Program-made: the position numbers and the translations under genes
The notes under the pieces: generated by a model
What the model was told of the DNA's origin: nothing
The model's input: only the letters and a program-made list of their open reading frames with translations
Databases searched by the model: none
From: an uncultured beta proteobacterium
GTDB lineage: Bacteria > Pseudomonadota > Gammaproteobacteria > Burkholderiales > Burkholderiaceae_C
Length of the DNA: 14,646 nt
Assembly: GCA_903834645.1 (NCBI GenBank)
Contig: CAILKA010000322.1
Location: 1 to 14,646, forward strand
Reading direction: 5' to 3'
Shown: positions 1 to 6,617 of the stretch, one piece after another
Layout: every line of letters starts with the position of its first letter
Position numbering within the stretch: position 1 is the first letter of the stretch

Positions 1-533
1 GCCTGCTGTTCGGGCTCGCTGCCCCAGGCGAAGAACTTCATGCCCTTGTAGTCGTCGGGCCGCAGCGCAGGCTCTTTCGAGAAGAACCGCACCCAGCCGG
101 CGTCGCCCCAGCCGATGATGACGAAGCCGCGCTCGAGCACGCGCTTCTCGATCGATGGCCGCATCTTCTCGCGCACGTGGTCGACTTCCTCCCAGTTGCG
201 GAAGAGCAGCGGCAGGTTCTGCAGTGCGGCGATCGTCGGCTCGATGTCGCGCAGGCCCACCACCGAGATCAGGCCGCCCTGGAGCTGGCCGATGCGCATG
301 CGCCGAACGATCTCCGCCTCGCCTCCCTGGCTGCCGTCGGTGAAGACGGCAAAGCGCGCGCCCGTGCCCTGCGCGCCGCGCCAGGCCTCGCCGATCTCCA
401 GCAGCTTCTGGTGGTACAGCGAGTTCTTTGGCACCACGCTGCCGATGCGCAGCTGCACGGCAGCCTGCGCAAGGGTCGCGCCGGCTGGAAGGATCAGCCC
501 GCTGCCGGCGGCGAGAAGGAGTCGTCGTTGCAT
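1..533 (-). CDS. TRAP transporter solute-binding protein, DctP family (3' end outside window)
   Basis: This gene should encode the periplasmic substrate-binding subunit of a TRAP transporter, which delivers carboxylates or similar organic acids to the DctQM membrane pair. The start is the ATG at 531-533. The N-terminus is a signal peptide (MQRRLLLAAGSGLILPAG, then an AQA cleavage region); the RR-LL pattern is slightly Tat-like. The mature part opens with an LRIGSVVPKNSLYHQ stretch followed by FTDGSQGGE, then RRMRIGQLQGGLISVVGL and LPLLFRNWEEVDHVREKM, all typical of the family. The 177 visible residues are about half of the usual 320-340. It begins 16 bp after the stop of the TatT lipoprotein gene, so the two are probably co-transcribed, as in known TRAP-TatT systems. 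Membrane subunit genes would be expected beyond position 1. The substrate cannot be read from the sequence. Confidence 0.88.
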   Translation of the reverse strand, partial: MQRRLLLAAGSGLILPAGATLAQAAVQLRIGSVVPKNSLYHQKLLEIGEAWRGAQGTGARFAVFTDGSQGGEAEIVRRMRIGQLQGGLISVVGLRDIEPTIAALQNLPLLFRNWEEVDHVREKMRPSIEKRVLERGFVIIGWGDAGWVRFFSKEPALRPDDYKGMKFFAWGSEPEQQ

Positions 534-549
534 CGAGTTGGCTCGTGGT

Positions 550-1446
550 TCAGAAGAGGTCGTCGATCGAGGCCAGCAGCCACTGAGCGCGCTCGGTCAT
601 CACCCGAGTGCCGAGGTCGGAGCGACCCTCGGCGGCCGGCTGGGCGGACTGAAGCGCCAGTTGCAGCCAGCGCTCGAAGGCGGGGCGGTCACCAGATGGA
701 AGGGCCAGCGCCTCGGCCATCGCGACGTAGACCGCCGTTCTGGTGCGGCCTGCACTTGCCAGGGCCTTGTCGAAATAGGCCAAGGCCTGCGCGCGGCTGC
801 CACCTGGCCGCGAGGCCTCCAGCGTGCCAAGCAGCGAGGCCAGCGCACCCTGGCCATGTCCGGGGTCCACCGCGTAGGCGGCCTGCGCCAGCGCCACGGC
901 CAGCGGCAGGTCAGCGACGGTGTCGGGCCGGTCCTTCGACAGCGAGATCGCCGCCGCCCATGACGCGGCAGCCCAGTAGGCCAGGCCCGCCTGCGCCGCA
1001 GTGACGCGCAGGCTGCCGGGCTGCTTGGCGAGCGCTGCGCGCAAGCCCGGCTGTGCCTGTTCGAGCGCGAGCATGGCGTGGCGGTGTGCGCGCTTGTACA
1101 GGCGAGCCGCGCGCTCGCGCATGCGCTGCGCCGCGCGCGCATCGCTGCTTTCGGTGCGGTCGGCCTCGAAGGCGACGAATGCGTAGGCGTACTGCGTGAA
1201 GCCGCCTGCGACCGACTCGGCAAGAGCGACGTGGCCCGGGGTCTGCTGCAGCAGGGACTCCGACAGCTTCAGGTAGAACGGTGCGGCGTCGCGCGCGAGC
1301 AGCAGATCGTCCTCACCGGCCTGACCCTGGGCGGCGAGCGCATCGGCCACGCCTTCCAGGAACACCTTCCGTGGTGACGCGCAGCCCTGCAGCAACAGGG
1401 CCGTCGCAATCAACAGGACCGCCCAGCGAAAGTATTGGACTCGCAC
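550..1446 (-). CDS. TRAP transporter TatT-type lipoprotein
   Basis: This is a TatT-family (TRAP-associated, tetratricopeptide-like) lipoprotein, an accessory thought to bind the DctP protein in the periplasm. A hydrophobic segment (FRWAVLLIATALLL) runs into a lipobox LLQGC, with the lipidated Cys at residue 22 from the chosen GTG start. The body is helical and Ala-rich, with TPR-like pairs such as LAVALAQAAYAVDPGHGQGALASLL and AQALAYFDKALA. Starts are uncertain. The same frame is open to ATG codons at 1501-1503 and 1507-1509, which would give an N-region of about 40 residues before the lipobox, longer than usual. The only good Shine-Dalgarno sequence (GGAGG, 1478-1482) precedes an in-frame ATT. 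I chose GTG 1444-1446 because it gives a normal lipoprotein signal peptide. The adjacent DctP gene supports the call. Confidence 0.82.
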   Translation of the reverse strand: MRVQYFRWAVLLIATALLLQGCASPRKVFLEGVADALAAQGQAGEDDLLLARDAAPFYLKLSESLLQQTPGHVALAESVAGGFTQYAYAFVAFEADRTESSDARAAQRMRERAARLYKRAHRHAMLALEQAQPGLRAALAKQPGSLRVTAAQAGLAYWAAASWAAAISLSKDRPDTVADLPLAVALAQAAYAVDPGHGQGALASLLGTLEASRPGGSRAQALAYFDKALASAGRTRTAVYVAMAEALALPSGDRPAFERWLQLALQSAQPAAEGRSDLGTRVMTERAQWLLASIDDLF

Positions 1447-1560
1447 GGGATGCAGAGTGTGGCGCGCAATCTTGAATCCTCCGTGACAGCTGGTGGCTGC
1501 CATGGGCATGCGCGTGGGTGGACTGGCCGGTTGGAGAGGGGACTTGCCGCTGAGCTCGGC

Positions 1561-2001
1561 TCAGCCCGTCATGACCACCAGCACGTTGCAGGGCGAGCGG
1601 TCGAGCAGCGCCTTGGGCAGGCAACCCTGCCACCAGCGCTGGGCCCAGGTGCGTCCGCGCGCGTGCGCCACCACCAGGAGCGCTGCGTCCGTGGCCTGAA
1701 CCTCCTCGACGATGCCATCCACGGCTGGCCCGCGCACGAGCGAACCGCTGGCGTCATAGCCGCACGCCCGTAAGCGCTCCACCTGCGCGTCGAGGATGAC
1801 CTGCGCATGGGCCGTCTCGGCCGCCAGGGCCATCGCTTCGAGTCCCGCCGTGTCATGCTCGAACGGAGCCACGGGCGGCAGTGTCACGACCGCAAGAAGG
1901 TGCAGGCTGCGCCCGCGCCAGAGCTCGAGGTCCAGTCGGTCGAGCAGCCCGAGGTGGCCGCCGATCGTGGCATCGTAGGCAATCAGGACAGGGCCGGACA
2001 T
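1561..2001 (-). CDS. Universal stress protein, UspA family
   Basis: This is a 146-residue single-domain Usp protein with a Rossmann-like fold, cytoplasmic. It opens with strand 1 PVLIAYDAT (Asp10 at the usual nucleotide-contact position) and has LHLLAVVTLP as strand 2. The C-terminal half carries the usual ALLVVAHARGR...LLDRSPCNVLVV pattern. The family ATP-binding loop, normally G-x2-G-x9-G-S/T, is degenerate here (HARGR...QGC), so nucleotide binding is doubtful. The ATG at 1999-2001 follows the stop of the helix-turn-helix gene by 3 bp and has no clear Shine-Dalgarno sequence, so translational coupling is likely. Its role is probably stress-related, but nothing in the sequence gives a specific partner. 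Confidence 0.87.
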   Translation of the reverse strand: MSGPVLIAYDATIGGHLGLLDRLDLELWRGRSLHLLAVVTLPPVAPFEHDTAGLEAMALAAETAHAQVILDAQVERLRACGYDASGSLVRGPAVDGIVEEVQATDAALLVVAHARGRTWAQRWWQGCLPKALLDRSPCNVLVVMTG

Positions 2002-2004
2002 GGA

Positions 2005-2256
2005 TCAGGGGCCCGAATCGGGGGCGGGGCTGGAACCCGGTGGATAGGCCTCCACGCAGGCCAGGGCGCGGCGCCCGGCGAGCGCCTTGATGCCGGGGCT
2101 GTAGAACTGGGACTCACCGCCCTCCTCGAGCTGGCGCACCTGGCCGGCAGAGAGCGAACATCGGCGCGCCATGGCCCAGACGTCCCAGCCGCGTGCCTCC
2201 CGCAGGGCCTTCAGTCGATTGCCGTCTTCGGTCCGCCACACCTGCTGAGTCGCCAT
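2005..2256 (-). CDS. Small helix-turn-helix protein (XRE/RodZ-like HTH)
   Basis: This is an 83-residue protein with one helix-turn-helix at about residues 14-50 (RLKALREARGWDVWAMARRC, then LSAGQVRQLEEG). The pattern is like the Cro/C1 and RodZ-type HTH, in which the recognition helix starts near LSAGQVRQLE. A short basic stretch (FYSPGIKALAGRRAL) follows, then a Pro/Ser-rich tail. There is no ligand-binding or membrane domain. The start was taken as ATG 2254-2256; an in-frame TTG at 2287-2289 would add 11 residues but is a poor start. It is the first gene of a tight pair with the Usp gene (3 bp gap). A perfect hairpin at 2293-2323 lies just upstream. It may be a DNA-binding regulator, but targets are unknown. 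Confidence 0.7.
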   Translation of the reverse strand: MATQQVWRTEDGNRLKALREARGWDVWAMARRCSLSAGQVRQLEEGGESQFYSPGIKALAGRRALACVEAYPPGSSPAPDSGP

Positions 2257-2292
2257 AGGCCCCGCCGTCTCGAGCGCGTCGTCGCACAAATC

Positions 2293-2323
2293 CTGTCACC
2301 AGGGCGTGAAGCCCTGGTGACAG
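2293..2323 (-). terminator. Perfect 13-bp inverted repeat, candidate terminator or operator
   Basis: The arms CTGTCACCAGGGC (2293-2305) and GCCCTGGTGACAG (2311-2323) are perfectly complementary around a 5-nt loop. The element lies between the stop of the hydrolase-SDR fusion gene (2364) and the start of the helix-turn-helix gene, both on the minus strand. Only a weak ATTTG run follows on the minus strand, so it is a non-canonical intrinsic terminator at best. Its position 37 bp upstream of the helix-turn-helix ATG also fits an operator or mRNA leader structure. Confidence 0.55.
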
Positions 2324-2363
2324 CGCACGCCGCGCAAGCGGGAAGTGGCCAGCCGCGGGCCGT

Positions 2364-4085
2364 TCAACCTGGCAGCACGTCATCCAGCCCGGTCCACTCC
2401 AGGCTGCGCTCCCACAGTGCGCGCGCGAGTTGCGGGTCGGTGGCCAGAGGGTCCGCCTCTGCAGGGCGGCCGTCTGCGAAGTACTGCCCCGATTCCCGGG
2501 CGCTGGCGTGCAGCGCGCAGTGAAGGGTGGTGCGAGCACCCATGCGGGCATCAATCAGGCGCAGACGGTTGAACGCGCGCAGCGGCCGCGGGAGTCGGCG
2601 CCAGATCTCGGTGTCGACGACTCCAGGATGCAGCGAATAGCTGCTGACACCCAAGCCTCCTGCGCGCCGGGCGAGTTCGACACTGAAGAGTACGTTGGCC
2701 AGCTTGGACCGTGCGTACTCCTCCACCCCCGTCCAGGAGCGGGTGGGCTGCCGAAGCCGCTCCCAGTTCCAGTGCCACACCCAGCGATGCGCACGGCTTG
2801 CCACCGTCACGACGCGCGCCTGCCTGGCGGCGATCAAGGCTGGCCAAAGGTGCAGCGTGAGGGCGAAGTGACCGATGTGGTTCACGCCGAAGGCGTACTC
2901 GAATCCTGACCGGGTCAGCCCGCGCTCGCCGGCCACGCCTGCGTTGTTGACGAGCAGGTCCAGCGGCCAGCCCAGCTCGAGAAAGTGTGCCGCCGCGACG
3001 CGCACGGACTGAAGGTCGTCGAGTTCGAGGGGCAGGAATCGCGGCGGCGGGGCGTGGGGGAGTGTGGCGATGGCGTCCAGGACCGGGCTGATGCGGGCCT
3101 GGGAACGCCCGGCGAGCACCAGGACCCACCCGCGGCGCGCCAACTCGAGCGCTGTTTCCCGCCCAATCCCGCTGCTGGCGCCGGTGATCAGCGCCACGGG
3201 ATTGTTCCCTGCGCGCGTGAGTCCTGTCTGTGCGTTGCCTGACGTCGAGACACTGGGTGTTGTCGCCTCGGTCGCGATCTGTGTGAGGCCGAGCGATCCG
3301 GCCAGCCAGTCCAAGGTTTCGGGTGTCCAGGGAGCGGGATGTGCAGCGCCCTGGACGCGCCGCAGCCGCGTGTCGGGCCGGGCTGCGCGCACACGCTCGG
3401 CGCTCTCCGCAGGGCACATCGGGGAATGCTGGCTGAAGACGAGCGCCAGCCTCGACTCGACGCCAGCCAGTAGTTCGTCGAAGCGCATGCCCCAGAGGTC
3501 CACCCCGGTCGGCAGGTCCCAGTGCCCGGTGGATTGGGCCGCAGTGACGGCACGGGGGTCGACCTGCAGGGTCTCCGCAAAGGCCTCGAGCCCCAGCTTG
3601 TTCACGCCTGCCGAGAGTTCGGTGTACAGCCCGTGCAGGCTGGACCAGTCGATCCTCGCTCCCACGTCATTGAGCACGATGCAGTGAATCGGGCGGTCAG
3701 ACTTCAGCGCCGCATGCAAGGCAATCAATCCTCCCATGCTCGATCCCACGAGGCTGGTCCTGCGGGGCTGGAGGCCCAGTTCGTGGAGGTGTGCCAGCAG
3801 AGCGCGGACGTCATCCAGGTAGACCGAAGCGCGATAGTCCGTCCCCAGGGGAAGCGCGTCGGAGCCACCGCGTCCGCAGTAGTCGAGCGCGACCACCAGA
3901 CACCTGCCCCAGCTCCCGGCCATTCTCAGCAGCGGCTCGAAAGCCTTGCGCGTCTCCAGCAGACCGGGCAGGCAGACCACCAGATGTTCGCACGGCACAC
4001 AGCCGCTCGCCGAGTAGGCCAGGCAGCGCCCAGACGGGTCATTCGGAACAGGAAAGCAGCCGACCTGCCTGAGCAACTGATGCAT
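2364..4085 (-). CDS. Fusion protein: alpha/beta hydrolase domain plus short-chain dehydrogenase (SDR) domain
   Basis: One uninterrupted 573-residue reading frame holds two enzymes. Residues 1-265 are an alpha/beta hydrolase: VVCLPGLLETR near the oxyanion strand, a YCGRGGSD loop, the nucleophile elbow GSSMG (114-118, Ser116) and the histidine region GAAHP (His249). The usual acid after strand 7 is not evident (FSQHSPMC). Residues 268-295 are a Ser/Thr/Ala-rich linker. Residues 296-573 are a classical SDR resembling retinol dehydrogenase-like proteins: TGASSGIG (301-308), NNAG (380-383), Asn402, Ser430, the Y457-x3-K461 pair and PGVVDTE (487-493), ending in an SGQYFADG...ALWERSLEW tail usual for that subgroup. 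Hydrolysis of an ester followed by NAD(P)-dependent oxidation or reduction of the product is a plausible inference; the substrate is unknown. The start ATG has no strong Shine-Dalgarno sequence. Confidence 0.88.
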   Translation of the reverse strand: MHQLLRQVGCFPVPNDPSGRCLAYSASGCVPCEHLVVCLPGLLETRKAFEPLLRMAGSWGRCLVVALDYCGRGGSDALPLGTDYRASVYLDDVRALLAHLHELGLQPRRTSLVGSSMGGLIALHAALKSDRPIHCIVLNDVGARIDWSSLHGLYTELSAGVNKLGLEAFAETLQVDPRAVTAAQSTGHWDLPTGVDLWGMRFDELLAGVESRLALVFSQHSPMCPAESAERVRAARPDTRLRRVQGAAHPAPWTPETLDWLAGSLGLTQIATEATTPSVSTSGNAQTGLTRAGNNPVALITGASSGIGRETALELARRGWVLVLAGRSQARISPVLDAIATLPHAPPPRFLPLELDDLQSVRVAAAHFLELGWPLDLLVNNAGVAGERGLTRSGFEYAFGVNHIGHFALTLHLWPALIAARQARVVTVASRAHRWVWHWNWERLRQPTRSWTGVEEYARSKLANVLFSVELARRAGGLGVSSYSLHPGVVDTEIWRRLPRPLRAFNRLRLIDARMGARTTLHCALHASARESGQYFADGRPAEADPLATDPQLARALWERSLEWTGLDDVLPG

Positions 4086-4136
4086 GTCGAGACTTCGAGG
4101 TGGCGTGTGTTGCCCCTACTGTGGCTGCCTCGTGCG

Positions 4137-5450
4137 TCAGTGCCGTGAAGGCGCAAGCGAGGCTGCAACTGCCCGACCGACTTGCCTGAACCCTCTGTTG
4201 CGCAGGCCTGAGCCGCCGCACCGCGGAGCGGGTCGGGGCCGGGCCGGCTGGCGACGACGCAGCACCCCCGCGATGGACAGCAGCAGCAACAGCGGCAGCA
4301 GCAGGTCGGCTGCACGCGGTGCCAGCGCCACGCTGCAGCCGCCGCCACCCGAGGCCGGCCCCGGATCAGCCCCCGGCGCGGGTGCCGGGGCCGGAGTGGG
4401 GGTCGGCGCCGGTGTCGGGCTGGGTGCCGGCGGTGCGGCGGGTGGGGGTGCAGGTGCCGGAGCCGGTGCCGGCGCGGGCGCACCCACCGCCATCACACGC
4501 AGCACGCGCGGCGGCGCGTGCTGGCCGTCGTTGCGCCACTGCAGCAGGGCCTCGGCCGTGCCGCTGCTGCGTGCCGTGGCCACCACCCGCACGGTGCAGG
4601 CTGCGCCGGGCGGCAGCGCCACGCCCGGCGCGCAGTCGCCTCCACTCAGCATGAAGGCATCGCGGCCTGGGCCGGTCAGGGCCGGCGTGCCCAGCGTCAA
4701 GAGGGCCGCGCCGGTGTTGCGCATCACAGCATCGACGCTCGTGGCCGCGCCGGGCGCAGCCTGGCGCACCAACGGCGTGTCGCCATCGTCCCAGCGCGCC
4801 ACGCCAGCGGCCAGCCCGTCCAGGGCCTGCGCGGCCAGCCCCACGGGCAGCAGGCCGCCATCGGCCGCCTGCCAGCGCAGCGCCGCGTACAGGCGTGCGG
4901 CGGTGCGCGGAGCGGGCCAGTCCACCCAGGCGGTACAGCTTGCGCCGCTGGGCAGCGCGGCGGGGCAGTCATGCTGCAACCGGGGCAGCGGGCTGCCGGA
5001 CTCGGTGCCTCGCAGCTGCGGCTGCAAGGGCAGGGGCAGAAGGCCGCCGTTGAAGAGGCGCACGGCCTGTGGCGCCAGCGGGGCCTGCGTGTCCACGCGC
5101 CCGAACTCCAACGCCCAGGGCCATACCTGCACGCCGTTGCCGTCCGGCTGTGCGTTCACCTGGGCCAGCCAGGCTGACACGTCTGCCCGGGCCGTGCTGT
5201 CCAGCAGCGCGCCGAGGAAGCCCATCGGTGCGGCCCGGCCGATGGCCAGGGTGAGTGCGTGGGGACCCTGGGCGGCGTTGAGCAGGCGGTTGCGGTTGAG
5301 GCTGGGATCGGGCCCGTGGCACTCGACGCAGCTGGCCTCGCCGCCCGGCAGGCCAAGGTAGAGGCGGGCGCCGCGGTCGGGCGACTGGGCCAGCGCGCCG
5401 CAGGCGGCCAGCAGGCCGGCTGCCCAGGTGGTGGCTGTGCGAAGGAGCAT
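4137..5450 (-). CDS. Exported mono-haem cytochrome-like protein with Ig-like (choice-of-anchor) repeats and C-terminal sorting signal
   Basis: This is a 437-residue exported protein. Residues 1-22 are a signal peptide ending ALAQS. One c-type haem site, CVECH, is at 41-45, with Met76 a possible axial ligand; the haem domain is small (about residues 23-100). Two repeats follow with the pattern DCPAALPSGASCTAWV (161-176) and GGDCAPGVALPPGAACTVRV (270-289), like the choice-of-anchor D Ig-like domain. Residues 324-360 are an almost pure Pro/Ala/Thr linker. The end carries GGGGC (368-372), a Leu-rich membrane segment (383-397) and RRR (398-400). This layout resembles the JDVT-CTERM and related protein-sorting signals. 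A further 37 residues follow RRR, which is unusual for such signals. It probably sits on the cell surface or outer periplasm. The haem and fold calls are seen in sequence; electron-transfer function is inferred. Confidence 0.8.
   Translation of the reverse strand: MLLRTATTWAAGLLAACGALAQSPDRGARLYLGLPGGEASCVECHGPDPSLNRNRLLNAAQGPHALTLAIGRAAPMGFLGALLDSTARADVSAWLAQVNAQPDGNGVQVWPWALEFGRVDTQAPLAPQAVRLFNGGLLPLPLQPQLRGTESGSPLPRLQHDCPAALPSGASCTAWVDWPAPRTAARLYAALRWQAADGGLLPVGLAAQALDGLAAGVARWDDGDTPLVRQAAPGAATSVDAVMRNTGAALLTLGTPALTGPGRDAFMLSGGDCAPGVALPPGAACTVRVVATARSSGTAEALLQWRNDGQHAPPRVLRVMAVGAPAPAPAPAPAPPPAAPPAPSPTPAPTPTPAPAPAPGADPGPASGGGGCSVALAPRAADLLLPLLLLLSIAGVLRRRQPARPRPAPRCGGSGLRNRGFRQVGRAVAASLAPSRH
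4139..4193 (-). repeat. Imperfect direct repeat, copy A
   Basis: Copy A matches copy B at 5520-5574. The first 24 plus-strand positions differ at only one base (core GTGCCGTGAA, then G or C, then GCGCAAGCGAGG); the rest is weaker, with about 43 of 55 positions equal by eye. Copy A lies about 54 bp upstream of the hydrolase-SDR start and also encodes the last 18 residues of the cytochrome-like protein. Confidence 0.6.
4371..4481 (-). repeat. Low-complexity Pro/Ala-coding tract
   Basis: This GC-rich, loosely 6-bp-periodic stretch encodes residues 324-360 of the cytochrome-like protein, alternating Ala-Pro and Thr-Pro. It forms an extended spacer between the Ig-like repeats and the sorting signal. 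Such tracts change length easily by slippage. Confidence 0.75.
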
Positions 5451-5473
5451 GGCCCCGATCTCAGCGGCCTTCG

Positions 5474-5491
5474 GCTACAGCACTGTGACAG
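5474..5491 (-). promoter_or_regulatory. Pho-box-like direct repeat upstream of the cytochrome-like gene
   Basis: On the minus strand the sequence reads CTGTCAC-AGTG-CTGTAGC: two 7-mers separated by 4 bp. The established PhoB box is two CTGTCAT-like 7-mers with a 4-bp spacer. The first half fits well and the second has two mismatches. It ends 24 bp upstream of the ATG at 5450. This is a candidate only. Confidence 0.3.
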
Positions 5492-5519
5492 GCCCTTGCA
5501 TGAACCGGGGTGTGACGCA

Positions 5520-5574
5520 AGTGCCGTGAACGCGCAAGCGAGGGTGCACCCGCCCAACCCGCCCGAATCACCCC
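5520..5574 (-). repeat. Imperfect direct repeat, copy B
   Basis: Copy B is the partner of copy A at 4139-4193, in the same orientation. It starts at the 3' end of the ZntB-type gene, covering its stop codon, and ends about 70 bp upstream of the cytochrome-like gene start. Both copies therefore sit just upstream of a minus-strand gene, which suggests a shared upstream element. Confidence 0.6.
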
Positions 5575-6617
5575 TCCTGTGCGCGCATGCGCCGCCACAC
5601 CTGCCTCGCGATCAGCAGCGTCACTGTGGCGATGAAGGACACCATCAGCCAGAAGCCTGCCGGGTGCTCGGCCAGCGGGATCCCGCCCACGTTCATGCCG
5701 AACAGGCCCGACACGAGGTTGATCGGCAGGGCGAGCACCGTCACCATCGTGAGGGTGAAGAGACTGCGGCCGTTTTCCTCGTTGAGCCGCGTGGCGCATT
5801 CATCCTGCACGAGACGCACGCGCTCCTGCAGTGCGGCGATGTCGCGCAGCACGAGCGTGAACTCCTCGTTGGCCTGCACGAGGTGCGGCAGATCGGCCGG
5901 TCCCATCCAGGCAGGCGGGCGCGAGATCACACGGGCCAGCGCGGCAGGCTCGGGGGTGAGCAGCCGCTGCAGCCGCACCATGAGCCGGCGCAGCCGGGCC
6001 AGCTCGCGTGCATGGGGGCGGTGGCTGCCGGCGAGCACGGCGTCCTCGATGTCGTCAAGCCGCTCGCCAGCCTTGCGCACGATCGCCTGCAGCTCGTCGG
6101 CCTGCGTCTGCAGCAGGCGGTCGAGGAGGTCGATGCTGTTGTCCACCACGGCCCCGCGCCGCACATCGCCGCGCAACTGGTCGACGGCGCGCAGCGGCCG
6201 CAGCCGTGCGCTCACGACGAGCCGCGCACCCACGCTCATCCACAGCGTCTCCACTTCCCGGGCCTCGTATTGGAAGTCGTAGGTCACGTCGTTGAGGACG
6301 GCGAGCAACGCCTCGCCGTCGCGGTCAATGCGGGCTGAGCGGGAGCCGCCATCGATTTCTTCGAGGAAGCGCATGCCGGGCGGCAGGTTCTCGCGTAGCC
6401 AGCGCTGCGCGCCAGCGTGGCTGAGGTTGAAATGCAGCCATACGAAGCTGCCTTCCAGGCCCGGCAGGAGCTCCAGCCCATGGCGGGCCGAAGGCAGCTC
6501 CTGGCCGCCCTGGCCCGGAGCGAAGCGATAGCCGCAGATCAGCCCGTCGTCGCGGAAGAGGTCGGGTGCGAAGTGCCCGGCCAGGTTTGCCTGCAGCGAA
6601 GCGGCCGCTGTGCTCAT
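5568..6617 (-). CDS. zntB: Zinc transporter ZntB / CorA-family metal ion transporter
   Basis: This 349-residue protein has the CorA-superfamily plan: a large cytoplasmic domain and long coiled-coil helix (about residues 1-285), then two C-terminal membrane segments (about 287-305 and 321-338) with the signature GMN at 307-309. The surrounding GLFGMNVGGIPL is the form usual in ZntB rather than in the Mg-selective CorA. It should form a pentameric inner-membrane channel. ZntB has been described as a zinc exporter and later as a proton-coupled zinc importer, so direction is open. Its ATG overlaps the ugd stop by 4 bp (ATGA), and there is no separate Shine-Dalgarno sequence, so translation is probably coupled. 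It is the last gene of the overlapping operon. Mg or Co transport remains an alternative. Confidence 0.85.
   Translation of the reverse strand: MSTAAASLQANLAGHFAPDLFRDDGLICGYRFAPGQGGQELPSARHGLELLPGLEGSFVWLHFNLSHAGAQRWLRENLPPGMRFLEEIDGGSRSARIDRDGEALLAVLNDVTYDFQYEAREVETLWMSVGARLVVSARLRPLRAVDQLRGDVRRGAVVDNSIDLLDRLLQTQADELQAIVRKAGERLDDIEDAVLAGSHRPHARELARLRRLMVRLQRLLTPEPAALARVISRPPAWMGPADLPHLVQANEEFTLVLRDIAALQERVRLVQDECATRLNEENGRSLFTLTMVTVLALPINLVSGLFGMNVGGIPLAEHPAGFWLMVSFIATVTLLIARQVWRRMRAQEG

Noticed and set aside
115..1004. Two long plus-strand open frames over the DctP and TatT genes
   Set aside because: Arg/Pro/Ala-rich products with no domain; the minus-strand genes have clear signal peptides and family patterns.
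1549..1565. GCTGAG-CTCGG-CTCAGC dyad at the Usp stop codon as a terminator
   Set aside because: The stem is only 6 bp with no T-run, too weak to call.
4084..5361. Long plus-strand open frame of 425 codons antisense to the cytochrome-like gene
   Set aside because: Its product is Arg/Ala/Gly-rich low-complexity sequence with no domain, while the minus strand has signal peptide, CxxCH and Ig-like motifs. It is an effect of high GC.
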